From NCBI GenBank assembly GCA_030549495.1, contig JAUIRK010001056.1, positions 1,107,501 to 1,171,500 of the forward strand: DNA of 64,000 nt, given 5' to 3'. Below are positions 11,725 to 25,100 of this stretch, one piece after another; position 1 is the first letter of the stretch, and the number at the start of each line of letters is the position of its first letter. The position numbers and the translations under genes were made by a program. The notes under the pieces are model-generated. The model made no database searches. It was not told the DNA's origin and was given only the letters and a program-made list of their open reading frames with translations. The stretch comes from Nectonema munidae. Taxonomy: Eukaryota > Nematomorpha > Nectonematoida > Nectonematidae.

Positions 11725-12217
11725 AAACTAACATAAATCAAAGTATACGAGAAAAGAAAATCATTGCGTTTTTTTGAATATTTCTATCTACAAATAAAAT
11801 CTGTCATAAATAGATCAAGTACATTTTTAACAACTGAAACATTTTGTTTCGATATTATATTTTTATTATAATAATCAACAAATTTTCTTAAAAAAGTGAT
11901 TTGATTATGTACAGTGTTAGTTATAAAATTTAACAATCGAACATTATAAAAAATATCTCTGCTCCAATATTAAGCAAATAGAGTATTCTTGCTTTTAAAG
12001 TGAATAGATGATCAAAATATTCATACCCAAATAACTCTTTAAAAAAAATTGACTTGAAAATTTCAAATGTTACAAAATGTAGCAAACGTAGTGATAAAGA
12101 TTAAGTAACTTTTGTTGAAAAAATATTCTTAGTGCGAGTCTAACAATATTCATTGATATAAAATTTTAAAGATTGAAAACTATTTTAATTTAACTCTAAA
12201 TGCAAATTAGACAGAAG

Positions 12218-12414
12218 CAGTGGTGTAGCCAAAAAAAAGTTGATAGAAGGGGCACAATTTAAAAACAAAAAACTTGCGCAACATTATTTATACTTTCTTG
12301 ATCCTTTCATTGGAGAAATTTTCAAAAACTGATATCGCATAAGATTCATGGGGGCACCATGCGGTACATAGGAGTATGGACACGGCCCCTTATGCCAGCC
12401 TAGCTACGTCACTG
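12218..12414. mobile_element. hAT-like MITE, 197 bp
   Basis: The ends are CAGTGGTGTAGCC and, on the other strand, CAGTGACGTAGCTAGGC. It is flanked by GACAGAAG (12210-12217) and GAGAGAAG (12415-12422), an 8-bp duplication with one mismatch. It is inserted in copy A; copy B has different sequence at this point. Confidence 0.8.
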
Positions 12415-12422
12415 GAGAGAAG

Positions 12423-12780
12423 AGAGCTGAATGAGATAGGAGAGCTTAACAAGAGAAGAGGGCTTGAATGAAACAAGAGAGCTTGAGTGAATGATTGAGT
12501 TTTAGCAGAGAAAGCGGAAGAGACACAGGAGACGGAAAGAGAAATAGAATCACTGTGACAGAAGATGAGAAAATCTAGTGGATCATCAACATGTGTTTGC
12601 TCAAATATATTACAAAGAGGAGACACTGTGATAAACATTGCTTACTTATTGTGTGCATATTGAAGCAATGGATTATTATTATATAGCTCTCACGCATCGT
12701 CTGTAAAATATGTTCGATAGGAAAAATGCGATCATCATACATGTTTTATAAACAAGCAGCAACTCTTACGTATAGAAAAT
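12423..12780. other. End of copy A and downstream flank of Dgk
   Basis: Purine-rich GAGAGCTT-type repeats to about 12550 belong to copy A. The rest is unique and would lie in or beyond the Dgk 3' UTR. No clear AATAAA for the minus strand was found close to the stop. Confidence 0.4.
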
Positions 12781-12782
12781 TA

Positions 12783-12849
12783 TTGGGGGGGGGGGGCGAA
12801 GGTCATTTTCGCCCCCCCCTGAAAACACATGGGGGGGGGGGGGGGGGGG
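12783..12849. repeat. G-run / C-run / G-run cluster
   Basis: Three homopolymers within 70 bases (about 12 G, 8 C, then 18 G), separated by GCGAAGGTCATTTTCGC, a short palindrome. This resembles the GGGGGGGCGAAA ends of the long repeat family and forms the left junction of the LINE tail. Confidence 0.75.
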
Positions 12850-13095
12850 AATGGTTTGACCACGTTGAAAGAATGGATTCTAGTCGCCTACCTTATTGTC
12901 CTAAATGGAGAGGTAATTGGTGTTCGTTCAAAAGGAAGACCAAGAATTACATGGTTCACCAGCTTTCGTAGAGACAACTTTAACTTTTCTTCAAGAAAAC
13001 TAACAAACATGGCAAAAAATAGAAAAGAATGGAACGCTTGGCAGCATAAAACATGGGACTCAACCTGGAAACCTCCAGACGAGAAATGATGATGA
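12850..13095 (+). mobile_element. LINE 3' end (RTE-like), antisense to Dgk exon 22
   Basis: The plus strand reads [15 protein letters not shown] and, after one frameshift near 12895, [17 protein letters not shown]. This is the conserved tail of LINE endonuclease/reverse transcriptase proteins (W.GHV.RM, then G.R..GRPR.RW). It runs through [14 protein letters not shown] to a TGA and ends in a GATGATGAT tail, as RTE-type LINEs do. Only about 250 bp remain. The insertion replaced the expected end of the Dgk coding sequence. Confidence 0.82.
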
Positions 13096-13188
13096 TGATG
13101 ATTCAAATCAGTTAAATTAAATTTTACTGTGCAAGGTGTTTGAATCCAAGGCTCACCATCAACTTGCATAGGAAATTTTTTCTTTGTT
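12888..13188 (-). CDS. Dgk: Dgk exon 22 (terminal, with LINE-derived tail)
   Basis: Starts [18 protein letters not shown] then [11 protein letters not shown], the conserved end of the accessory domain. From about residue 815 the frame enters the antisense strand of a plus-strand LINE 3' end: first five His codons from the LINE's ATGATG tail, then about 65 unrelated residues to a TAG at 12888. The usual ~30-residue C-terminal tail of the family is absent. A weak donor (CAG|GTTGAG) lies inside the LINE part, so a different last exon in some transcripts cannot be excluded. Confidence 0.85.
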
Positions 13189-16100
13189 CTAAAGAATGAC
13201 GTGTGTGTACACAATCAAAGAAGATAATCATTCAAAAAATGGCATACTTGATGATAATGGATTTGCATTGAGCAAGACGTCTACCGGAACTTCGTAAACC
13301 TGCTTTAACTTGTCCCGCATGTATAGCGCTGTCTAATCCGATTATCTCAATCAATTGATCTCCAATATCTGAATATAAAAATCACAATGCTAACCTGATA
13401 ACACACCATTCTAAATACATGATGTTTGTCTCTTTATATATTCAATAACATTTTGGATATATATCTAATGTCAGAGTCTAGAATAATATACGGTATAAAC
13501 ATGGCTATAAGACACCTTTTTTTCCTAAAAAAGGCATTCTCACATCTTCTTCTCGGACAAATTAGTTTTATTTGTACACGCACAGGATATATATGTGTGT
13601 ATAGTTTATCTTAATACAATCACCAAATTATTTTTCAAAGCTTCGTAAGTTTAAAAAAAATACGTTTTCACCTTAAAATATAATTAGAAATGAAAAGTCA
13701 CTGAGACATCGTATAAATGTTTGAAGAACGTGGCTTAAAAATAAAACAGAATTTATATTCGAATAGTGAGATTTGAATTCCATATATAATCTTGAGAATA
13801 TAGATAATTTTGTATATTTAAAATCTTTTCACTATAGAAAGTTTGTTTCACGATTTTGAAGGAAATGAAACAAAAATTTATGCCATGTTCTCATCTCTTT
13901 TATGTCTACAAATTTGTTTCTAAATAAATATTAGGATTATTATTATCCTTTTTTTCCTAAACGTTGATGAACAAAAAAAGCACACGTGATAAATTTATCT
14001 ACTAAAATCATGATCTAATGCAATTTAAATTTGAGAAGCCGTGCCTAGATTCTAGATTATCCCATGGCCATTTGAACGAAAATAAAAGATTCCGAGATAA
14101 AACAAAAATGAGGAAAAAACAAAATGAATTAACAACATACCTTGATTGTTGAGGGTTAAGTCAAGACTGGCTGAATTATCAATTTGAATATTATTTCTTT
14201 TTGTATCTTTGATCTTCACCGCCTTTCTCCTTTCAGCACCATTTCTAACTTTTTGGCCCCAAAGATCAGAACCGCCATAAATACTGGGAATATTGAGAAC
14301 TGCAATTCCAGCTAAAGGATTTCTACTTAGCAAGTCTATTTGATAACCATCACACTACAATAAGTATTTTAATATAAAGATTAGAAATCTTCTTTGAAAC
14401 CTAAAAACAGTGATAAAAGCAATGGAATAATATCCTTTGGAAAAAATTTTTAATGGATTAGAAGAAGACTAATAGCATACTGCCAGATCTGTTATATCCA
14501 AAAATAGAACGGTTCGTGCATAGCACTTCGATAACTTGTATTCAGCATGAGCTTTTAAGCTATATTCTTCACATAAAGCGCCTCCTTTTGAAGATACAAA
14601 AAGCATGATGATAGACACTCCAACAAGATGGGGTAGAACTTTTTTAAAAGCTTTTTAAATTAAATCAATATATTCAAGATTTAGAGAGTTTGTAGATATA
14701 CCTTGTAAATCAGTGAAAAGTGAGTATAAATTAGGATCTCTCTAAGGATAATCTTAGGATTTTGTTAATGGGCGAGAAGAAACAATACATTTAACTACTA
14801 CATTTATTTTCTCAATGCTTGAATATAACTCATGCATGCTATTTTTATTTTAGTTAAGGAAATTTTTAAAAATCTCTACACTCTGTCTAGTGAGTTGCCC
14901 CAACCCGAATGGTCACTTAAAAAAAAATTTCATCTATTAAAAATGAAAACGAGCTTAAGAAGTTGAGAAACCAATCAATGGGGTTTTTCAGCCCTGTGGT
15001 GATAAGTTTTGTATTTCGTAGTTTAAAAGGGCTAAAAGTAACTCGCTTCTTGTCTATACTCTTAATTCACCTAAAGGTGAAAAACTAGCAAAATTTCTGA
15101 AAAAGGTGCTCACTGTTTTTATTTAAAAAACAAGTGAAATATGACACTTATTTGATGGACAACCACTATATAAACCCGCACAACTAATCTTTCTCGTTGA
15201 AAGTAACCCCAATGTTGTTTTTAATAGATCTTTCTTGCTATTTACTTATGACAGCCATTAATAAGAATGGATTGATAATACACACTTTTAGCTCACACAC
15301 ATTTCAATTTCTTAGCCATCGAACGAAGGTGGGTGCGTCATTTTACGTATTTATCGGTTGATTGGTAGTTAAAAATGTGCTTGCATCGCTGTTGAGAAAA
15401 TAGAACTGTTCATAGTAAGTTTAATTTGTTTATCAGCATGGTACATCTATGAACCATTGTCCGCGTTCGATAAATTAAAATATTTTAAGACAATTCAAAG
15501 GTCTACAAATAGAAGAGACTTTGAACTGTGAGACATTTTTTAGAATATAATTTGTGGTAATTTGGGAAATTGAACTTTGAAATTTTTTTGAATGTAATAA
15601 TGGTGTAAGTTCTGTTAGTTATAATTCTCTTCTAACTTAAGGCATCATGTTAATCGTTCAGAATTTTTCATCTGAATATTCATAGTCTCTTGATGAGGGG
15701 GTGGAATTTATTATAGATTTTTCTTCTACTATTTTAAAAGATACTCGTGAATATCTTGACATCTCAATTCCACTGTGATTCTAATTTTTTAAACATCTTT
15801 GCTGTTTGCCGAACTTCATCTTCAAATCCAGATGTTTTTTAAAATAAAATTTTAGTTAATTTCTAACACTTAGCACGTCTAAAAATAAATTAATATGTAA
15901 TAAGTTTAACATTAAATTCCTATCTGAAGCAGGTAAAATTTTGCTAACTTTGTTGATAACATTTTCATTAACTAATATAATACGACTGAATCTTATAATA
16001 TGCTTTCACTGTGGAAATATTTTGTGCACGCTCAGATTTTAACAGAAGATAGTTTATCGAAAAAAAATTTTTTTTATGAACGTTTGTTCTCCAATTCGAA

Positions 16101-19100
16101 TTGTGTAGTTTTTTTCATTATTTTTGGCAAAACGTTAAACACTTCTGATTTTATTGCTTTATCTACTAAATACGTTTGTGTTGAATTAGCAATTGTATTA
16201 GCCGTTATATTCGATTTTTTATTAAAACTGTTCATTGCACTATGGTACTTTTATTTTTTGGTATATTTCATATAATATCAACATCAAAATTCAATGATCT
16301 ACATTTAAAAAACATGCTCCATCAAATCCTTGATGAATAAAAAAGATCCAGTAAATGCTCGTGTAGTATATAACTCGGCATAAAATTCTTATTTTCCACA
16401 GCCGCAACAAAAGAAATATATTTGAAAAAGCAACGGTTTTGCGAAGAACACAATTAAATTCACTTCCGATCTGACATATCAATCCAAAATACTGACAAAA
16501 TGAAAGATAGTTTATCGTCTCCCAAGCTTAATAATTTTCATAATATCATTTGAATACAAAAAAGTATCTAACTTCTGTCCCACTTCCTGTTAGATTCTTC
16601 AGAAAAATAGATCCTTTCAGTCATTTCACATAATGGGTGGCATGGCAGGTTGGTTGAGATGATGGACTCCGCACAGAAGCATCTGGATTCGATTCCTCAT
16701 CGATACCAATTTGTTCATAGTTTGACATAAGCGGTACATCAATGCCTCGTCAATGAAAACACACCCAAGGTACCTTTACCTTTCACTCATTTCAGAAAAA
16801 GGCTGTTTCTATAATACGTCACTCACACGTCCTTTAAAGATTTCAATTTTTCTATATTATTTAAAATTAATTCTATTATTCACTTTGTAATTCTTTTTAA
16901 TTATACAGAGGCTGAATTCTTCACTACAAAGCGATTGCTTTGTTATAAAGATAAAAATTTGATTTGTACTACAAAATCTTTTTCAAATAAAAAAGAAGGA
17001 AATATTAATCGATATTTTAAATTTCTTTTCATTCATGATATTTCCGCGAATGAAAGGAAGTCTGTCGACAGAGATCTTAGAAGTAGAAACGTAGGGTATA
17101 GACCCAGTAATCCGTGTTCGATTCCATTTTGCAACATATCTACCTGTTCATGTATAAAAAAAGTATTCTTGCATTGAATGTAATACATTAATGAAAAGAC
17201 TGAACATGTGTGGGAAAAAATAAAGATTTGGTTCTGGCGATGACCCATTAAATTTGTGTATAAAGTAAAGTTGGATAGAGTCATCATTGTCAACCTTCTA
17301 CATCGCTGTTTCGCAACATATTACATCCCCAATAGGGAAGAAAGAAATATGCTGTCAATTCATTAATTTATTTTTGTGTTTTTATCCGCTTTTCTTAGTA
17401 AGTCACTTGTTGAAAAGAAACGTTTAAAGCTTTTAAAGTAATAAAGAGTTTTTTTATACTTTTTTATTTATTGCTATAAGAAAAAAGTTTATTTGTTTAA
17501 TGTATTTTAAGTATACTTTGTTGTTACTAATTATTTTAATATGTTTTTTATTATATAATTAAAATATTTCTCAAATTCTTTTTTTCTAATTAAGATTATA
17601 AAAATTTTAATTTAAAATTTACTTAAAAAAAATATGTAGAATCTTATATAAATTATGGATTTACTTATATTATATCTCTTGGAAGAGAAAAACCAGAAAG
17701 TGAATTGTCCAATCAAGTTTTATTTGAAAAATCTATGAAGCGTAATAAACTAAAACGTGATGTGGAAACAAAACATCCAAAATCTATAAATGAAAGTCCA
17801 CACTTCTTCAAGGAAAAAACTGAGATTGTTTTTAATATCATTGAAAAAAAGCAACAGACTCTTTAAAATCTGCATCCCCTTCTAACACTACAATTCAAAG
17901 AACAATCGCAGATATGTCCAATGACATTCTTGCTCAAGTTACCTATGAATAAAAAACATGCAAACGAGTTATTTTTCTTCACAAGTTGTTGATTAATCGA
18001 CAAATGTGAACAATCATGCGTATTTACTAGTCTATGCAAGACACATCGACGAAAAACTTTTTTGCAAATCACTAGAAACGACAACAAAAAGTGTTGATAT
18101 TTTTGAAAAAATGTGTATTCTTTTTTTAAAGACAAGAACTAAATTTGGAAAAGTGTTTATGGCATTTTGCGGATGGTGATTGACTTATTCAAAACTTCGT
18201 GCTTAGTAAATTGTTCACTCTATCCATGTATAAGAAAGGAAAGTATAAAATCATATTAAAATTTATAATATTTATTACACTGAAAAAATGATTAGTTGTT
18301 TTAACTGATTATTATTATCGTTGTTTACCGTAAATATCGTTAGTGAAAATAGTTTTGCTAGTTGAAACACATATTCAATCAGTTTTTTCCATACCATCCT
18401 CTAACATATCATCCTTTCTATACACTAAATAAGGAGTATACGTAGGCGTTCCTTTATAGCATGACTAGATTACTAATGTAATGTTAGAGAAAATCACACA
18501 CGATGAATCGAGTCATCCAAAAACTATATATCATCCTCTATAGTCTATACACTCCATCTCTACAGGCATCATACATCACTCAATCCATATGTCTGAATTA
18601 ACTAACACGTGTAAAGACAGGCAAAGAAACGTTATGGTAGAAAAATATGCAAATAATACTACTATTATTATCACATAGAATCTTGTTCAATTACCTTTAC
18701 TATAAGACTTGTTGCTTTTATCAAGATACGATGTTAGTAAAGAAAGATCTTTCTAAGGGTTTGAATTAAATTTATATACATGCTACACAGTTTGAAGGCG
18801 GATTGTAAAACTTATACTAATTATTTTACTTGAATTAAATTAAAGTTTTTACTACAGATACCCTGCATCAACTATGTATATGGAAATGGTTCAACCCCCT
18901 TTTGATATTTTTCCTCGTTTATCTTCTAATACGCAATTACCTTTTGAATCAAGAAGTTATCAATTTTTTTGTTTTTTGCTTGTTTTGTTAAAATATTGTT
19001 TAGCTTTATTGGAAAGAGCGCCTAAAATATAAAGGGGTAAATGAGAGGACGTCACGGGATTCATTTTTGAATGAAGTCAAATTGAAAAAAGAAAGAAAAG

Positions 19101-22100
19101 TTTGAGTTCAAAGAAAAGATTGTGAATGAATAATTATATACCATAGGATTTGACTTCTGAACTTCAAACTCATATAAAATAGCTAAAGAATGAATATTTT
19201 AAGACATCTCGAGATGAAAAACAAGTTAGTATAAGAATGAATCTTACATTTTCTAAAGGAAGGAAAGATATTCCTTAAAAAAAAAGAAGTGAAATTTTAA
19301 ATGAATATCCTTTTCTTAGAGAATATGAACAAGTAAGTTTTATAAAATTTAATTTTAACATTTTCTAGTTGAAATGTGAATTTGCTCGCTTAGATGTTCA
19401 AAGTAAAATTAAAGATATTAAAAGTCGTATTACGTTAAAGTTAAAAAAATATTCTAATGAACTCAACAAATTAGTAGGAACAGATAAAGTTTCTCCATTA
19501 CAAAATAAAATCTTCGAAGAAATGTCAATTTACAATACTAAAAATGAATGTAAGGTATTTTTTTAATTCAATAGACGTTAGATGAATAGTTGGACTTTTA
19601 CCTTTAGCCAAAATATGTCAAGAAGATTTGGAAAGATATTTAATCGTTTAAAGTGGAGATGCTTCAGATGAAAAAGGTATTGCCATAAATGTTTGGCAAA
19701 CTTTGACAACATGCGCAAAAAATTCTTTTTCCTTGACAATTGAAATATGGATTCAATCCGAAATACCCGAAACAGATGAAAAAAACTTTTTACTTTTTTC
19801 AAAATAACTTCCTTTATATTGATTTGGAAAGCAAATATGCCTTTTTCAAAAGTTAATGAGGAATTGAAATTTTTGTGTTTTTTTGTACTTTTCAATAAAA
19901 ACAAAACCTTCATATTTCGTTGTTTTTTTGAAATTCATATTTTTCCAATTCATAAATCAAAAAACTAAAATGGTTTGGTAAAATATTTAGTTACAACAAA
20001 CATTCAAGTTAATTCTACTAATTAAATTAGTAAATTTAGATATTACTTTTAAATTAATATATACAATTAGTGCATTAAACTAAATTTTAGAGTAGTAAAT
20101 TTAGTGGTGTGACTATTTTGGGTAGTTCAATTAACTTATAATTACATAATATCGCTTTAGTGAATTAACTTATAAAAATGTTGAAACACATAACTTAAAT
20201 AGTAAAATTATCCATTGTAGTTTTAACTGATGATGATGAATTAACTAATTATTTTATCAGTGTAGATATGGTTTGAAGCCACTTTTAAGATTATCAAATA
20301 CTTTTATATGACGGGGCGTGGGTAATGTTGGTAGATACTGAGTTTCGATAATTCAGGGTCTTGGGTTCAATCCCCCATCAATCTCACTTTTCTCATTGTT
20401 TGATATAAGCGGCGCAATTGTGCCTTCTCGATGAAAACACTCAACTGTACCTACCTTTCTATATGAAATAATATCTGCATTTTTAAAAGAAATTGTTAAA
20501 AATAAAGATTTGCAAACACTAAATTCCTTTTAGTTAAATTCTGACTTATAATTTGCATAAATAAAAAAAGTTTATCCACATTAACTTACTTAAAAAATTT
20601 GGCGACCATATCAAAATTATTTGAAAATTTTTATTTTCATTATATTCTAAAAAAACTGTTAGAATCTTTTAAACTTGGCGAAGAATATAAAGAAATTTGA
20701 GTCAAAAATGTCCTAAAGTAAAGAATCACTGGATATTCGTCATGAGAAGTTCAAGACGACGTAACATCCGTGAGTTTTTTTTGCATCTCAAAGCAAAGCA
20801 ATGATTTTTTGAATAGTAGTAATACAAATAGTTAAGATTTGTACGTAAAGTTCAACATGTTCATGAAGATTCTTACACGCTGAATTGAATGTTTCTGTTG
20901 TTCCATACTCCAAATACCAAAGCTTATTCTTTATCCTTTTAAAAGTAAATATGAAGGATATGAAATGAAAGGCAAAATTAAACAAGTAATTATACATTTA
21001 CTTTTTTAATTAGGGCAAGAGAGGAAAATAAATTAGTTTTTGAATATTTCATATCTGTCAACGGAATAGAATTTTTACTATAACAAACACTTGTGTTTAA
21101 TCCGGTAACGTGCATAATTCGCATCCCGACTATAAGAAATTATTTTCAGGAACACACCTAGTATGCGTGGATAATGCGCACCGTAAATTTAGAAACATGG
21201 CGCTGAATAAAATCGAGATAAATAATAGTTCTTAATTTGCTTTGATTCACACGCATCTTTCTATTTCAACTTCTTTTCCTTAGGTTATATTTAGTTTACG
21301 TAGATAACCAAAACACACGTTTTTGGTGAATCATTATTACTTAAAATAGATTTGATTACAAAATATTTTGTACTTATGACCGGTGCGATACCAAAAAATT
21401 CATAAAATAATTTAGCATTTTCCAGGATAAATCGATTTTGGACATTTTTAATTGAATATTACTCGAAGGCTCAGGTGGAAGAAACAAAGCTCATCCAAAA
21501 AAACAACGACCACGTATAGAAAGGGGAAAATAGAGCTGAGAAAAAGAAGAAGATTACTCTAAGTCTTAAAAAAATTTCCGATTTTTTTCAAAGATGTAGA
21601 ATTGGTTATATTTTTTTATAATATTTAAAATTTTCAAAAGGTATTTAATTTCGATACATTTTTTTTAAATATTCACTTTTTGTGATAAAAATCGACGTCA
21701 ATTTAGGCATTTGAAAATGTTGATCGCTTTCTGAGAAAAAAGCTAGGCTTTATATAAAGATATTCTCTTATTTTATTACAGCTACTAGATAATTTAATGC
21801 AAAAAATTGGACTTGATTCAAGAAATTATCGTCAAAATGGCGCCAAATTTCAGAGGTGTTTATATTTACTTTAATATTTTTTATTAAAAAAATTTTCTTT
21901 AAGTAACTCCATATTTGCGTCTTACACGTTTAATTAGATTAGCTGTTTATAAAATAAATTAATCAATATCACATTTTTAATATTGTGTCAAAATTTTTAT
22001 TTCAAATTTAGGTTTGACTTTTTTATAATAAAATTTCCACAATTTATAAAAATTAGAATTGTAATATATTTATAGCTTTATAGACCAGCCTCTATTTCTT

Positions 22101-25100
22101 AGACTTCTGTGAAATGTAATTGTTTGTCTATATAGGTATGAAGAAGACACTTTGAATACAGAAATTATAGCGAACTCATAAGTACAAAAATATTACAGGT
22201 TCAAAGAGTATACGACATTTTGAATACAAATATTTTTCACAAACAATTGTTGTTATATCAATATTGTGATAGAAAAATATACAGTGGAACGTCTCTATAT
22301 TGAACACGACAAAGCTGTGGTTCCCAAAGTCGATGCCCAAACGCCCAAAGGGACTACAGAGTGATTCAAAAGTCACCATGCGGGTGAATTTATTTGAATT
22401 TTTTTATAACAAATAAATTATAAGAACAGTGTATACAATAATCATTTTTTTTTTAAAGAAACAAGAAATGTAATTTTAAGTTATTGTAAAAAAGTTTGAG
22501 AAATACTGCCCTAGGCAATTAATAAAAATGTTAATTTATCAAGAAGTTACATTAATTTACAAGAATACATTTAGACTTTGAAATAGTATTCGCTAATGCA
22601 AGTTTAACTGCACAGTACCAATTGTTAGATCTTTATTGTTAGAATAAGCAGTTTCATCAAAAAAAAGATAAATAAAGGTATTTCGTACTTTTAAAAGTGC
22701 GACCAAGCATAAAATTACAAAGATTCTCACCAAATCTCATAAGTTTGAATAATTCCCAAAAAAAAAATAGGGTCCCTATTTCTATCACTTTGTCACGCAA
22801 AGTGTGCAATATTGAAAGAGATAGAATGTTTATCTGCGCTTAATCGAAAAAAGTTATCAAATGAGATGAAATGAAATATAAAATTTTTTAAAAATACATT
22901 CTTAATCTATTTGTGATATAATACAAAAGCAATATAATGAATATAAAAGAAGCAGGCATGAAGAAAATTTCCTTCATATAAAAATAAAAGCAATTAAAAA
23001 GTTTTGCTATTGACCTTAAAACTCAATATTGTCTAAATCAGGGTTTCGCTAAGTGGTGGATGAGAGTTTTCTAGGGATTGATTATTATATAGAGGTTGAA
23101 AGAGGGTCGGTTATGTTATGGAAGATCAATTAGACAGGAAAAATTGTTAGTCGTGAAGATCATGTATTAGTATATAAACAGAGCAGAGAAATAATATAAA
23201 CTAAAATATGCTAAATATAAGTATATAAACAGAGCAAAGAATTGCATCAAAAATGCAAAAAATGATTTCATATTTTTATTAATTGACCGGGGGTAGATAA
23301 GAAAGCAAATAATTTATGAAGGGGTGAACGGGTTAAAAAGTTTGAAGACCCCTGTTCTAAATCCATTACACATATTTTAATCTTACAGAATCGATCTTTA
23401 AGAAAGATTTACACTACACACTAAGATTTAGAAAAAAGATATTTAATTATATAACAGCTAAAATCTTTAGTATAATAATCTATATCAGAGGTGGTCAAAC
23501 TACGGCCAGCAGACGGCATGTGACCATTATTCAAAGGTTTTAATGCGGGATAGTTATATAAGCAAAAAAATTATAGATATTCAAACGTCAAGATTATTAT
23601 AATACCCTTCAAATTATTTTAACCAAAATGGTTTACTTTTTTTCTTTCTCCTGTTTTAATTTTCACTAGAGATGTATCTGATATCTGCAAAAATTTTTAC
23701 ATCCTCAACAACCTCATCTGCAGATTATTTAAGTTTCAACATCCACATTCGCAGTTTTAAAATATTTTTTTGTATATACGGCTAAGTTTTTTTCGAAATT
23801 TTTTCTTTATCCATAATTTTTACAAGTACGTTTTATAACACATATATAATATACATTGACATCTTCTCTATAAATTTTTAAGAAGTATTAAACTTGCGTT
23901 TGCTTAGAATAGCAATTTCGCGTCGGCTCAAAAAATTAAATCTGACATCCGCATCCACTAGGACTAGAATATCAAATTTGATATCCGCTTTCACATCCGT
24001 GAATACAAAAAAATTCACATCCGATACATCTCTGATTTTCTGTGACGATTTAAAAGTTACTTTTGATTTATATATTTATTGTTTCAAGGTTATAATAAAT
24101 GTGAATCTGGCAATTATTACATTTTCTAACAAATGTTTAAATATATTTACATTAAAAATTAAGAAAGAATAAAATAAAAAGATTTATTATATGCTAAAAA
24201 GATGAATCAATAAATTTTGAATGAAATTTATGAAAAAGTCTTTGAAATTTTCAATGAAACTTTAATTTCTTTTTATATATTAACAAAGAATACAATGCCA
24301 TTCGGTTCTTTAAAACTTTTGTTTTTGTTATTTTAAGTTAAGTATTGCCCATTTTACTTTACGATGCACCCCTTTAAATGTGCCAATTTTTAGACCAAAA
24401 AAGGTTGCCCTCCTGATCTATATTACCACACTATAACGTCTGTTTGTCTGTCGGTGGATTAACTTATATTGGTTGAAATTGATGAATCATATTCGAGAAA
24501 ATAAAATAACTGGTAAAGCCATATATAAAAACACACTAAAAACACATGGCATTAAGTGTTAAGCGATAAAGTAGAAACGAATGGGGAAACAAATGATGAT
24601 CATGTTTCGAGCAAAGAGAGAAACCAATAGGGATGTTTTGACCGAAGGGAGAAACCAAAATGGGACCGTTTAGTAGCAATTATTTAAAAAATTATGTGCA
24701 GATTTTGGTGATTTTTATAATTAAAATAGGTTAGGATTATTGAAAATAGAAAATATATAGATGAAGTGGTGGTAAAGCATCATCATATTAGTAGGTAGGT
24801 TAAGATGAAACTAAAAGTCTCTGTATAGTTTTCCGGAATAATAGTAGAATTAAATCTCATAAAAGGCGAGAGAAACCCTGTTATATAGTGTATTGTCTAT
24901 TTACAGAAAAAGTTGTCAAATTAAACGATTTTATTTTGTTTTTAGAGGCCAAGAAATTTTTTGTTTCTACTTATTTTTTCCCTATAAAAAATATAATATA
25001 GAAAATTTTTTTAATTTTAGATCTATTTTCAGTATTTATGGGTGACGTGAGTAAAGTTATACCTTATATTCATACCCCGTTCAATTCAGGCACAAGTTTT

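Larger units (their letters stand above)
9818..12600 (+). mobile_element. Long non-coding repeat, copy A
   Basis: Starts CAGGGGCGCACATTCTC, then a G run and GCGAAATTTTT. Large parts recur in inverse orientation at 30662-32490 (copy B) and 60429-62408 (copy C). Shared marks include CCACAAATCTGCACCTTTGC, TTATAAGCAGCAAAAGCCAA and the GAGAGAAGAGAGCTGAATGA-type purine block. No coding capacity was seen. The end of copy B reads GCACGGGCGCACATCC, so the family probably has inverted ends of the CAGGGGCGCACATCC type, which is hAT-like. Copy A holds a SINE and two small inserted elements, annotated separately. Confidence 0.75.

Noticed and set aside
11546-11734. Minus frame with repeated MDNSPHYFHKT units
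   Set aside because: It comes from the 42-bp internal repeats of a small transposon, not from a repeat protein gene.
16000-16275. 91-codon hydrophobic plus frame
   Set aside because: Phe/Leu/Ile-rich composition is expected from AT-rich DNA; no conserved motif, and it lies in a Dgk intron.
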